From the NCBI GenBank assembly GCA_035294465.1, contig DATGKW010000233.1, forward strand, positions 1-38,860: DNA of 38,860 nucleotides, in the 5' to 3' direction. A program made the position numbers and the translations under genes. Source of the DNA: Paraktedonobacter sp035294465 (GTDB lineage: Bacteria; Chloroflexota; Ktedonobacteria; Ktedonobacterales; Ktedonobacteraceae). Shown one piece after another: positions 22,459 to 29,780 of the stretch. The stretch's first letter is position 1, and each line of letters starts with the position of its first letter. The notes beneath the pieces are model-generated. The model was not told the DNA's origin, did no database searches, and saw only the letters and a list, made by a program, of their open reading frames with translations.

Positions 22459-23124
22459 ATGGGTAGCAAATTCAACCCAAATGATCCAAAATGGATTCGG
22501 GAAACCCGTGAGATAATGGAGCCGAGGGGGATTATTGTTCCTAATGTTATCGAGCAGACGCCACGAGGCGAGCGTGGCATGGACATTTACTCGCGCCTGC
22601 TCAAGGAGCGTATCGTCTTCATTGGCACACCAATCGACGACACCGTAGCAAATCTGACGGTGGCTCAGTTGCTCTTCTTGCAGAGCGAAGATGCCACTAA
22701 GGATGTCAATCTGTATATTAACTCACCCGGTGGTGTGATCTACGCGGGTCTGGCCATCTATGATACAATGCAGTACCTCAAGCCAGACGTCTCAACAACC
22801 TGCGTAGGTATGGCCATGAGCATGGGCGCGGTTCTGCTAACAGCCGGTACGAAAGGCAAACGCTTCTGCCTGCCTAACTCGACCGTTCTGATCCACCAGC
22901 CACTCGGCGGCGCTGAAGGTCAGGCAGCTGATATCGAGATTACTGCGCGTGAGATCCTGCGCCTGCGCCAAAGCATCTACGATATCCTCGCCCGTCATAG
23001 CGGCCAGACAATCGAGCGCATCCGGCAGGATGCGGACCGCAACTACTATATGACCGCCCAGCAGTGCGTGGAATATGGCCTGGTGGACGAGGTTCTCGGC
23101 GGCGAGGACGCTACCACCAGATAA
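22459..23124 (+). CDS. clpP: ATP-dependent Clp protease proteolytic subunit
   Basis: Serine peptidase that forms the 14-mer chamber fed by ClpX or ClpC. The 221-residue protein has the usual IVPNVIEQTPRGERGMDIYSRLLKERIVF start, LYINSPGGVIYAG, the nucleophile Ser121 in GMAMSMGAVLL and His146 in VLIHQPLGG. The third triad position, which in E. coli is Asp in ERDRFL and in Bacillus Asp in DRDNFM, aligns here with Asn195 in DRNYYM. An Asp-to-Asn change at this site is known in Listeria ClpP1, so activity may be reduced or depend on a partner ClpP. Start: AAAGGAG stands six bases before the ATG at 22459; an upstream GTG frame is rejected. It has a single-gene promoter. Confidence 0.94.
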   Translation: MGSKFNPNDPKWIRETREIMEPRGIIVPNVIEQTPRGERGMDIYSRLLKERIVFIGTPIDDTVANLTVAQLLFLQSEDATKDVNLYINSPGGVIYAGLAIYDTMQYLKPDVSTTCVGMAMSMGAVLLTAGTKGKRFCLPNSTVLIHQPLGGAEGQAADIEITAREILRLRQSIYDILARHSGQTIERIRQDADRNYYMTAQQCVEYGLVDEVLGGEDATTR

Positions 23125-23169
23125 CCTTTGAGGGTATGTCTGGTTCGCGACGGCTTTGCCGCGTAGAGA

Positions 23170-23228
23170 GAATGAGAGGATTGTGCGAGAAATGTGCTTT
23201 GCGCACTTCTCGCACAATCCTCTCATTC
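23170..23228. repeat. Long hairpin (22-bp perfect inverted repeat)
   Basis: Bases 23170-23191 and 23207-23228 are perfect reverse complements (arm begins GAATGAGAGGATTGTGCGAG). The inner TGTGC and GCGCA extend the stem by five pairs with one G-U, leaving a 3-base TTT loop after one mismatch. It lies in the 207-base gap between clpP and the HAD gene. There is no T-run after it, so it is not a standard terminator; it could stabilise the 3' end of clpP mRNA or be a small palindromic mobile repeat. Confidence 0.85.
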
Positions 23229-23331
23229 CAGCAAGCTCCGCAGGCATAAGTTCACGAGCATGAGGGAAGCCAGGTATACTTTTTGAAGATGAAGTTGAAA
23301 GGACCCCTCCAGGGGCACAGGCGCATTATCT

Positions 23332-24333
23332 ATGTCAGAAGCTCTTGTAGGACGCGGAATTCGTTGCTTGCTTTTCGATCTTGGCGATACTCTCTGGTAT
23401 CGAGAGGATCAAGACCACTGGGAAAAACGGGAGGATGCAGCTAACCAGCAGGCAATTACTCTCCTGCGGCGTTATACCGATTCCTCACGCCTCCCCAAAC
23501 TCGATGACCGATCCCTGGGGCGACAGTTGCGCCGGGCTTTTGATGCTCAGATTCGCGCCGCAATCCGCCGCGCCCCCTTACTGGAGCCAGATCCAGTTCA
23601 GCCTATTGCGACTATCCTGCAAGAATGGGGACTTGATGAAATAGATAGCGCCCTATGCGTTTCGTTATTCGAGGCCCTGCGCGTGCGCATTCCGAACTCG
23701 CGACCACTCTTCTCCGATACGCTGTCAACGCTGGCTGAACTGCGCAGGCGCGGCTATCTGCTGGGTGTCATAACCAACCGCCTGTGGGGTGGGGAAGCAT
23801 TTCACGAAGATCTGCGCGCCATCGGTTTACTCGACTATTTCGACCACAAGCATATCGCGATATCCGGTGAGCTGGGCATACGCAAACCCAATCCCCAAAT
23901 TTTTCAATACGCGCTGAATGCGCTTCAGGCTTCGCCACAAGAAACAGCGATGATTGGGGATTCGCTAAGCGCCGATATCCTGGGCGCTCAACCACTGGGA
24001 ATCTACGCGATCTGGAAACCCAAACCCTGGCTGCGCGAGTGGGCGCTCAAGCACGCCATAACTCAACCAGGGCAGGCAATGATCCAGCACCAGTTAATCT
24101 CAAGCGGGGCCTTTCCCGGCGAAGACACTGCCGACACTCAACTCGCAGAGGCTCCTAACTCTGGCGGACTGCCCAGAGGGCTGTACGTTACCGACGACGA
24201 TTACATCCTGGCGCGAGCAAACACCAGCCGCGATTACCTCGAACAATTCCGCAACGGCGAGATTCGGCCAGATCGGGTGATCGCGCACCTGGCCGATCTG
24301 CTGGAAATTTTTCCTGAAGCGGGCAAACCATGA
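23332..24333 (+). CDS. HAD-family hydrolase with C-terminal extension
   Basis: A 333-residue protein. HAD motifs are complete: motif I CLLFDLGDTLWY near residue 15 (nucleophile Asp), motif II GVITNR, motif III Lys in IRKPNPQIF and motif IV MIGDSLSADILGA. A helical cap of about 100 residues sits between motifs I and II, as in haloacid dehalogenase-type phosphatases. The last 95 residues are extra and contain GLYVTDDDYILARAN, a segment with a possible accessory domain that I do not recognise. Substrate unknown. The start is supported by the family layout but lacks a strong ribosome site. Its stop overlaps the next gene as ATGA, so the two are coupled. Confidence 0.87.
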   Translation: MSEALVGRGIRCLLFDLGDTLWYREDQDHWEKREDAANQQAITLLRRYTDSSRLPKLDDRSLGRQLRRAFDAQIRAAIRRAPLLEPDPVQPIATILQEWGLDEIDSALCVSLFEALRVRIPNSRPLFSDTLSTLAELRRRGYLLGVITNRLWGGEAFHEDLRAIGLLDYFDHKHIAISGELGIRKPNPQIFQYALNALQASPQETAMIGDSLSADILGAQPLGIYAIWKPKPWLREWALKHAITQPGQAMIQHQLISSGAFPGEDTADTQLAEAPNSGGLPRGLYVTDDDYILARANTSRDYLEQFRNGEIRPDRVIAHLADLLEIFPEAGKP

Positions 24334-25094
24334 GGACATCCCTGCGCCGTCTGCTCTTTGAGACGCTTTACCGCAACCAATACCTGTATCGCTTCGCCAG
24401 CACAGTCCCTTTCGCCGGGCAGTGGCGAGCCTGGCAACGCCTGGTTTTGCCGCGCCTGCGCGGGCACGACCTGCTGGAAATCGGCTGTGGCCTGGGCGAT
24501 CTCCTGGCGGATATGCTGGCCACCGGCTATGCTTGTCGCGCCGTTGAGCATTCCCGGCAAATGGTCGCTGCCGCCCGTGCAACCCTGCAAAGGCGCCGCG
24601 TTGGCTCGCCAGAGCTGATCATTCAGGGCTCGGCCCAGGATCTACCTTTTCCTGATGCCTCGTTCGACACCGTGGTCAGTACTTTTCCCTCTGAATATAT
24701 CTACGATCCCAACACTATCGCCGAAGTTGAACGCGTGCTGCGCCCCGGCGGGCGCTTGATCGTGATTGAGGCTGCCAGCCTCTTCCCGGTTGGCTTTCTC
24801 CAACCCCTTCTCTTACTACTCCAAGCGCCAGTCTACGGTCCACGTGCCGTCTTTAGGTCGCGTAAGGAAAGGGAGCAGAGGAACAAAGCTGAAGATGATT
24901 CGCCTGCGGAGGAGCCGGTAGAACACGGCAAAGCCCCCAGTGGTCCAGCAGATCCAGATACTACTACTATTGTCGTCGAAAATGCTGACTTCGGCCGGCA
25001 CATTCCCCTGGAACGCTTCAACTTACACCGGCGGTCTGAAATTGCCCGCAGTAACCGCTGGGAGGTTTATCTTACTCTTGGGGAAAAGTTGTAA
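24330..25094 (+). CDS. SAM-dependent methyltransferase
   Basis: A 254-residue class I methyltransferase. Motif I is LLEIGCGLGDLLADML at about residues 48-63, motif II ends in the acidic AVEHS, and LPFPDASFDTVVSTFPSEYIYDP plus EVERVLRPGGRLIVIEA form the later motifs. The hydrophobic stretch LFPVGFLQPLLLLLQAP near 150 may touch the membrane or form the active-site lid. An acidic, proline-rich insert (about 175-215, EDDSPAEEPVEHGKAPSG) precedes the last strand pair. It overlaps the HAD gene by 4 bases. The pairing with a phosphatase suggests small-molecule modification, but no substrate can be named. Confidence 0.87.
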   Translation: MRTSLRRLLFETLYRNQYLYRFASTVPFAGQWRAWQRLVLPRLRGHDLLEIGCGLGDLLADMLATGYACRAVEHSRQMVAAARATLQRRRVGSPELIIQGSAQDLPFPDASFDTVVSTFPSEYIYDPNTIAEVERVLRPGGRLIVIEAASLFPVGFLQPLLLLLQAPVYGPRAVFRSRKEREQRNKAEDDSPAEEPVEHGKAPSGPADPDTTTIVVENADFGRHIPLERFNLHRRSEIARSNRWEVYLTLGEKL

Positions 25095-25146
25095 GGTCAA
25101 GGAAAAGCAACGCTTTAAGTCGATCCTTTGATGCAAAGAAAGGCTG

Positions 25147-25175
25147 TTCACCTCTTCTCGCAAAAAGAGTATACT
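25147..25175 (+). promoter_or_regulatory. Promoter placing the fmt start codon at +1 (possibly leaderless)
   Basis: TTCACC (25147-25152), a 17-base spacer and TATACT (25170-25175). The A of the fmt ATG at 25182 is 7 bases after the -10 element, the usual transcription start. No ribosome site precedes that ATG, which fits a leaderless mRNA. Confidence 0.55.
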
Positions 25176-25181
25176 GGTACT

Positions 25182-26168
25182 ATGATACGTATTATTTATA
25201 TGGGCACTCCTTTTTTTGCTGTGCCCGCTTTAGAAGCTTTGATTCAAGGATCCGCTCCCGGCTCTGTGCTGCCGGAGGGTTATGAGATCGTCACGGTGAT
25301 TACACGCACCGACAAGCCATCTGGACGTGCTCAGGAGATCGTATACGCTCCAGTAAAGCAAGTAGCGCTTGCTCATGGCCTGCCCGTCTGGCAACCTGGC
25401 TCCTTTAAAAAAGTGGAGAATCAAGAGGCCCTGGCTGCCTATCAGGCTGATCTCTTTATTGTCGCCGCCTTTGGTCAAATTCTGCCGCAGGCTGTCCTTG
25501 ATCTTCCGCGCTACGGCACACTCAATATTCATGCCTCGCTTCTGCCAAAGTATCGCGGCAGCTCTCCCATCTCCGAGGCCATTCTCCAGGGCGAAATAGA
25601 AACTGGAGTGACGATCATGCTCATCGATGCCGGCATCGATACCGGCCCGATATTGTTCAAGCGGACTGTTCCCATTGCCGAGCGTGAAACTACTGCCAGC
25701 CTCACAACAAAACTGGCCAATCTTGGTGCTTCAGCGCTGCTCGAAGCTCTTCCGCTGTGGATACAAGGGCGACTCACGCCAGAACCCCAGGACCATACAC
25801 AGGCATCGTATACTCGCATGATTAAAAAAGAGGATGGGCGGATTGACTGGTCTCGTCCTGCCGAGATCCTGGATCGTGAAATTCGTGCCTATACTCCCTG
25901 GCCCAACGCGTATACCACGTGGCGCGGCAAACTCTTGAAAATCCTCTCTGCCTATCCATTGCCTTCTTCGCCTCCAGACGCAGACCAACCCGGCAAAGTC
26001 TCGCTCGATACCCGCACAGGAGTAGGTGGAACACAAAAAGTGCTGCGTATCGCAACCGGGCAGGGAAGCCTGATGGTAGAACGTGTTCAGCTCGAGGGCA
26101 GAAAGGCCATGTGTACGGATGAGTTCGTGCGCGGCTACGCCTCAATCGTTGGAGATGTGCTGAAATAG
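25182..26168 (+). CDS. fmt: Methionyl-tRNA formyltransferase
   Basis: Formylates initiator Met-tRNA with 10-formyl-tetrahydrofolate. The 328-residue protein starts MIRIIYMGTPFFAVPALEAL, has the active-site region with Asn115 and His117 in LNIHASLLPKYRGSSPI and DAGIDTGPILF with the catalytic Asp, and a C-terminal OB-fold domain beginning at IDWSRPAEILDREIRAYTPWP (about residue 220). Start: the GTP motif is normally within 10 residues of Met, which selects 25182 over an in-frame ATG at 25128. It lies 87 bases downstream of the methyltransferase and has its own promoter. The usual neighbours def or rsmB are not present. Confidence 0.95.
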   Translation: MIRIIYMGTPFFAVPALEALIQGSAPGSVLPEGYEIVTVITRTDKPSGRAQEIVYAPVKQVALAHGLPVWQPGSFKKVENQEALAAYQADLFIVAAFGQILPQAVLDLPRYGTLNIHASLLPKYRGSSPISEAILQGEIETGVTIMLIDAGIDTGPILFKRTVPIAERETTASLTTKLANLGASALLEALPLWIQGRLTPEPQDHTQASYTRMIKKEDGRIDWSRPAEILDREIRAYTPWPNAYTTWRGKLLKILSAYPLPSSPPDADQPGKVSLDTRTGVGGTQKVLRIATGQGSLMVERVQLEGRKAMCTDEFVRGYASIVGDVLK

Positions 26169-26276
26169 ATGCATCAGGATAAGCCATGAATCGAGCCAAC
26201 CGGCAGAGGCAAACCGATTCTCAGCCACGGCAAAAGAGCCGATTCGCCTCCGGTGGACCCGTCATCCACAGCCAGC

Positions 26277-26459
26277 CTATGCAGCTTTCGGCTTGATTGC
26301 GAACGCGCCAATCAGGCCAACGATCAACAATACAATCCCAGCGATCAGCGCGACAAGGCCGAGGGTCTGATGATGCCCCTTGTGGATAAAATCCTCGTAA
26401 ACGCCACCAAGCAGAGCAATCAGTCCGACCACAGCAACTACGTAAGCAAGTGTTTTCAT
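26277..26459 (-). CDS. Small two-helix membrane protein (tandem copy 1)
   Basis: A 60-residue protein with two transmembrane helices: YVVAVVGLIALLGGVYEDF (about 6-24) and LGLVALIAGIVLLIVGLIGAF (about 33-53), joined by the charged hinge IHKGHHQT. The tail is basic (KPKAA). It is about 85% identical to the 64-residue protein at 26697-26891. I recognise no named family; it resembles short hydrophobic stress or membrane-accessory proteins. GAGG lies nine bases before the ATG. The promoter and leader are also duplicated. It has its own promoter and ends near the convergent fmt gene. Confidence 0.8.
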   Translation of the reverse strand: MKTLAYVVAVVGLIALLGGVYEDFIHKGHHQTLGLVALIAGIVLLIVGLIGAFAIKPKAA

Positions 26460-26518
26460 CCTGAGTTTACCTCGTTTAAACGCTAGAAATACCTGCCCCG
26501 GCTATCCAGAGCATGTCT

Positions 26519-26546
26519 ATTGTAACAGACGGGCGGTATTTTGCAA
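26519..26546 (-). promoter_or_regulatory. Promoter of small membrane protein copy 1
   Basis: On the minus strand TTGCAA (26546-26541), a 16-base spacer and TACAAT (26524-26519) with TGT before it as an extended -10. The leader begins with GCTCTG (26512-26507), which pairs with CGGGGC (26500-26495), two pairs being G-U. Confidence 0.65.
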
Positions 26547-26616
26547 ACTACATATACACATGCAAAATTAGCGGAAAACCGGCCCGGCGTCAACTGGGCC
26601 AGTACCACCAATTGAG

Positions 26617-26689
26617 CCTGTCAGCAAGCATAAATCAGCCCTCCTTGTACTAAAGGATAAAGGAGGGCTGATTTATGCTTGCTGACAGG
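26617..26689. repeat. 30-bp perfect inverted repeat between the duplicated genes
   Basis: Bases 26617-26646 and 26660-26689 are perfect reverse complements (arm begins CCTGTCAGCAAGCATAAATC) around a 13-base spacer. It ends 7 bases from the stop of the 64-residue gene. There is no T-run on either side, so a standard terminator is unlikely. Possible roles are mRNA 3'-end protection, blocking read-through between the copies, or a small mobile palindrome. Confidence 0.93.
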
Positions 26690-26696
26690 TGTGCAG

Positions 26697-26891
26697 TTAA
26701 GCAGCCTGGGTCGTCGACTTGGGCTTGATCACAAACGCGCCAACGATGCCGACAATCAACAGAACGATGCCAGCGATCAGCGCAACGAGACCAAGGGTCT
26801 GATGGTGTCCCTGATGGATAAAATTCTCATAAACACCGCCGAGCAGAGCAATCAGTCCAACCACAGCAACTACGTAAGAAAGTGTTTTCAT
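26697..26891 (-). CDS. Small two-helix membrane protein (tandem copy 2)
   Basis: A 64-residue paralogue of the gene at 26277-26459. Helices span about 6-24 (YVVAVVGLIALLGGVYENF) and 33-53 (LGLVALIAGIVLLIVGIVGAF), with the hinge IHQGHHQT and a slightly longer tail (KPKSTTQAA). Most differences are conservative (Ala/Ser, Asp/Asn, Lys/Gln), which shows that both copies have been kept as protein genes. GAGG is ten bases before the ATG. A perfect 30-bp inverted repeat begins 7 bases after the stop. Function unknown. Confidence 0.8.
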   Translation of the reverse strand: MKTLSYVVAVVGLIALLGGVYENFIHQGHHQTLGLVALIAGIVLLIVGIVGAFVIKPKSTTQAA

Positions 26892-26950
26892 TTTGAGCTT
26901 ACCTCTTCTAAATGCTAAAAATACCTGCTCTGGCCATTCAGAGCATGTCT

Positions 26951-26978
26951 ATTGTAACAGACGAGCGACATTTTGCAA
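26951..26978 (-). promoter_or_regulatory. Promoter of small membrane protein copy 2
   Basis: On the minus strand TTGCAA (26978-26973), a 16-base spacer and TACAAT (26956-26951) with an extended TGT. The start site near 26944 coincides with the first base of a hairpin GCTCTG/CAGAGC (26944-26927). The 160 bases from 27006 to 27166 show no further feature. Confidence 0.65.
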
Positions 26979-27166
26979 ACTACATATATACATGTAAAAT
27001 TAGCCATTTTTGGTGATCTTTTCGCCGTCTGATACATTTTGAATATCTTTGACATAGATCACTATTTCGCAGATAATCTGTTGCAAGCAATCTAGCAGGG
27101 AAAAGTGGACAATGCAAGAAACTCGTCTGAGTACTTTTGCGTACCTTTCTTGCCCAATCTCAGAGA

Positions 27167-28078
27167 CTAGCTGGCATGCATCACAAAGAGCAGAGCCAGA
27201 GCTATCAGGCCAAAGACCCAACAATAGATGGCGAAAGGAGTCAGGCGACCTTGCTCAAAATATTTCGTCAGGAATTTGGTGCTCAGAAAAGCTGCCACGC
27301 CTGAAACAACCATCCCGACGATGATGATCAGCCAGGTCTGCGCGCTCTGCCCGATGAGTTGCGGGACCTCAATCAGGCCAGCTCCCGCGATCAAAGGAGT
27401 GCCCAGCAAAAACGAGTAGCGGGCCGCGTCCTCATGCGAAAGGCGCACGCCCAGACCGGCGACCATCGAGCTACCGGAGCGCGAAATGCCGGGGATCAGC
27501 GCAAGCGACTGGGCAAGACCTACAATAACGGCTTCCTTCCAGCTCAACGAGGCCAGGGGCCGGAAGCTCGCCTCGCGCTCCTTCGCATTCGCGAAGGTAT
27601 ACTTCGCCTCCTCACGCTTGCGCATGGCCTCGCCAAAAAAGAGAATGGAGCCGTTGATAACCAGGAAGGCTGCGGCTATCACTGCCGATCCAAAAAGCTT
27701 CGTGATCGGGTCCTGGAACACAACGCCAATGAGGGCACCTGGAACAGAGCCAATGATAATCAGCCAGCCCACCCACTCTTCAGTGCCCTTTTCCACTTTT
27801 CCATTTTTCACACTATTAAAGATGGTCATAACCACCTGGAGCCAGTCGCGCCAGAAATAAATCACCAGGGCGGCGCTTGTGCCAAGGTGGAGCGCCGTCA
27901 GCAGAGGCAAAAAGCAGCTCCGACCTCCACAACTGGTATTGGTGGCAAAGGAGGGAGGAAACAGAGTGGGCAAAAGCCCCGGAATAACCACAGTATGTCC
28001 CAGGCTGCTAATAGGGAACAATTCGGTTACTCCTTGCAGCAGCGCCAGAAAAAGGGCTTGCCAGATATTAATATTCAT
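27167..28078 (-). CDS. uppP: Undecaprenyl-diphosphatase (BacA/UppP)
   Basis: Removes a phosphate from undecaprenyl diphosphate so that the lipid carrier can be reused in cell-wall synthesis; known to give bacitracin resistance when abundant. The 303-residue polytopic protein starts with the conserved ALLQGVTELFPISSLGH (Gln15, Glu19, Ser24-Ser25, His28) and has the second catalytic motif LIPGISRSGSSMVAGL near residue 195. At least seven hydrophobic segments are visible. It is somewhat longer than the usual 265-280 residues because of a loop after residue 35 and another near 165 (MRKREEAKYTFANAKERE). It is 21 bases downstream of mltG and last in its operon. Confidence 0.95.
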   Translation of the reverse strand: MNINIWQALFLALLQGVTELFPISSLGHTVVIPGLLPTLFPPSFATNTSCGGRSCFLPLLTALHLGTSAALVIYFWRDWLQVVMTIFNSVKNGKVEKGTEEWVGWLIIIGSVPGALIGVVFQDPITKLFGSAVIAAAFLVINGSILFFGEAMRKREEAKYTFANAKEREASFRPLASLSWKEAVIVGLAQSLALIPGISRSGSSMVAGLGVRLSHEDAARYSFLLGTPLIAGAGLIEVPQLIGQSAQTWLIIIVGMVVSGVAAFLSTKFLTKYFEQGRLTPFAIYCWVFGLIALALLFVMHAS

Positions 28079-28099
28079 AGAACGTAACTCTCGCTTGGT

Positions 28100-29176
28100 T
28101 TAGTGCTCTTCCTGTAGCATCTGTGCATACGTTGCCGCGCAGACAAGAGAGCCATCCTTTTTGCTAAAAAAGTAATAGCAGCTCGTAGAAGCCGGCGAGG
28201 CGGCTGCTTTCAACGCAGCCAGACCTGGGCTGGAAATAGGCGTTGGGGGCCATCCAGAATGCGTATAGGTATTCCAGGGACTGTTGGGGTCTACAGTGTC
28301 GCCTGTGCCAAAATTGTTAAGGTCTTGCCAGTAGTCCCCGTTAGCTGGTGGATTGTCGGTTTCACGCGCGTATTCTACCGTTGGGTCGGACTTGAGATAT
28401 GGTCCTCCCACATCGGCGCTCGGCTGGTAAATTCGGTTCCAATAAATCCCGGAGATCAAAGGCATTTGTCCATCATTACTGGCCTCGCGCTGGACAATCG
28501 ATGCCAGGATGATCATCTGATACTCCGTTAGCCCATGCCTCTGAGCCAGAGCAACCAGATTGTTTGCCTGCACCGCCTGCGTAAACTCGTTGAGCATCAT
28601 ATCGATGATTTGCGTCGTGTTGTAATTCAGCGGAATCAGGTAAGTATCAGGGTAGAGCAGTCCTTCCATGCTGGACAGGCCCTTGAGGATGGGATATTTT
28701 GCCGCGTCAGGGAACTGAGCCGGGTGGTGCGTGTAATTCAAAAAACTCTGCTTATTGAAATTGACCAGACCAAGCTGAGCCGCTGCGTTAGCAATTTGCT
28801 CGATGCGGTAGCCATCAACGACCAACAAGCGTTGCTCTTCTGGCTGTTGCTCCAGCAGTTGGGCTATGATCTGATCGACGCTCATGCCAGGCTTGATCAG
28901 ATAGACTCCCGTCTGCAAACGTGTATCCAGACCCTTAATTCTGGCCCAGATGCGGAAAGCCAGAGGATTACGAATCAAACCTTTCTGATAGAGATCGTTG
29001 GCGATTTGCTCGGTTGTTTCATTCGGCTCAATGACCAGCGTAACCTGTTTGGTCTGGTTAGTAGCAGGCGGCGCAAAAATCGTTGTGACAGTAGACCAGG
29101 CTTCGTAGATTGCTGCAAAGAGTATCACCGTCACCAGAATTACAGCTATGAGAGTGCCGCGTCCTCGTTTTCTCAT
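28100..29176 (-). CDS. mltG: Endolytic murein transglycosylase MltG (YceG-like)
   Basis: Cuts newly made glycan strands and so sets their length. The 358-residue protein has an N-terminal basic start and one transmembrane helix (about 8-28, LIAVILVTVILFAAIYEAW), a LysM-like part (VTLVIEPNETTEQIANDLYQKGLI), and the YceG domain with GLLYPDTYLIPLN, ILASIVQREASNDGQMPLISGIYWNRI (containing the catalytic Glu region) and a closing part with YTHSGWPPTPISSPGLAALKAA. The start ATG overlaps the ruvX stop as ATGA. The order alaS - ruvX - mltG is common in Gram-positive and related bacteria. Confidence 0.94.
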   Translation of the reverse strand: MRKRGRGTLIAVILVTVILFAAIYEAWSTVTTIFAPPATNQTKQVTLVIEPNETTEQIANDLYQKGLIRNPLAFRIWARIKGLDTRLQTGVYLIKPGMSVDQIIAQLLEQQPEEQRLLVVDGYRIEQIANAAAQLGLVNFNKQSFLNYTHHPAQFPDAAKYPILKGLSSMEGLLYPDTYLIPLNYNTTQIIDMMLNEFTQAVQANNLVALAQRHGLTEYQMIILASIVQREASNDGQMPLISGIYWNRIYQPSADVGGPYLKSDPTVEYARETDNPPANGDYWQDLNNFGTGDTVDPNSPWNTYTHSGWPPTPISSPGLAALKAAASPASTSCYYFFSKKDGSLVCAATYAQMLQEEH

Positions 29177-29706
29177 TGTGCATTATCCTCTGCATGGTTC
29201 GACCCTGCTGGTCGCTGCGTTTCTTTCTCCTGTGGATGCTCATCCAGGTATCCCTGCAAAATTACAGATGCAGCCAGAGCATCAATTTCCTGCCGACTGC
29301 GCTGTTTGCGCCTGCGATTACCTGTTTTTCCTCCTCTGTTTCCGCTCTTCAGGATGCGTTCGCGCGGACGTTGTCCTTGTTCAGTCAGCAAACGCTCGGC
29401 CTCCACAGTAGAGAGTCGCTCGTCCCAGAAAGCCACCGGGAGAGCGATATGCGCTTTGAGGCGCTCGGTGAAGGCGATGATACGTTCGGCCTGGGCATGA
29501 ATTTCTCCATCCAGGCTGACGGGCAGACCGATGATCAACCCTTCTGCCTCGGTTTCATCGATGACATGTTGTAGAGCCTTCCAGGTATCTGCTTCATTGC
29601 GCGTAATATGCAACGTTGTATAAGGCGAAGCTAAAAACCCACTTGCATCGCTCAACGCGACACCGATTCTCGCCTCACCGATATCCAGGGCCATCAAACG
29701 TGGCAT
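29173..29706 (-). CDS. ruvX: RuvX/YqgF-type RNase H-fold nuclease
   Basis: A putative pre-16S rRNA nuclease / Holliday junction resolvase-like protein. The 177 residues contain the first catalytic Asp in LMALDIGEARIGVALSD, GLPVSLDGE, WDERLSTVEAERLL with the DER motif, and IDALAASVILQGYLDE with the last catalytic Asp. A basic insert (GNRGGKTGNRRRKQRSR) before that final motif and a 20-residue polar tail make it longer than the usual 140 residues. The ATG at 29706 is chosen because AAGGA lies six bases upstream and the family starts here; an in-frame ATG at 29781 overlaps the preceding gene's stop. Coupled to mltG. Confidence 0.92.
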   Translation of the reverse strand: MPRLMALDIGEARIGVALSDASGFLASPYTTLHITRNEADTWKALQHVIDETEAEGLIIGLPVSLDGEIHAQAERIIAFTERLKAHIALPVAFWDERLSTVEAERLLTEQGQRPRERILKSGNRGGKTGNRRRKQRSRQEIDALAASVILQGYLDEHPQEKETQRPAGSNHAEDNAQ

Positions 29707-29780
29707 ATAATCCTTTTTCTCCGTCCCAATATCTATCCACCTACAAGTGTAACGAAGCAATCTCTTATTGGTCGCACTCA

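Larger units (their letters stand above)
26277..27005. repeat. Tandem duplication of a small membrane-protein gene with its promoter
   Basis: Two units, about 26277-26573 and 26697-27005, are alike over the coding region, the leader and the promoter up to the shared A-T-rich TTGCAAACTACATATA block. They are separated by a 108-base stretch that holds a perfect inverted repeat. Both lie on the minus strand. Confidence 0.88.

Noticed and set aside
26169..26276. Imperfect inverted repeat after fmt (ACCGG...CCGGT region)
   Set aside because: Pairing is interrupted by several mismatches and no T-run follows, so I could not support a terminator.
27359..28087. 242-codon frame on the plus strand
   Set aside because: Antisense to uppP, which carries both catalytic motifs. 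No ribosome site; composition is rich in Arg, Gln and Gly as expected of a shadow frame.
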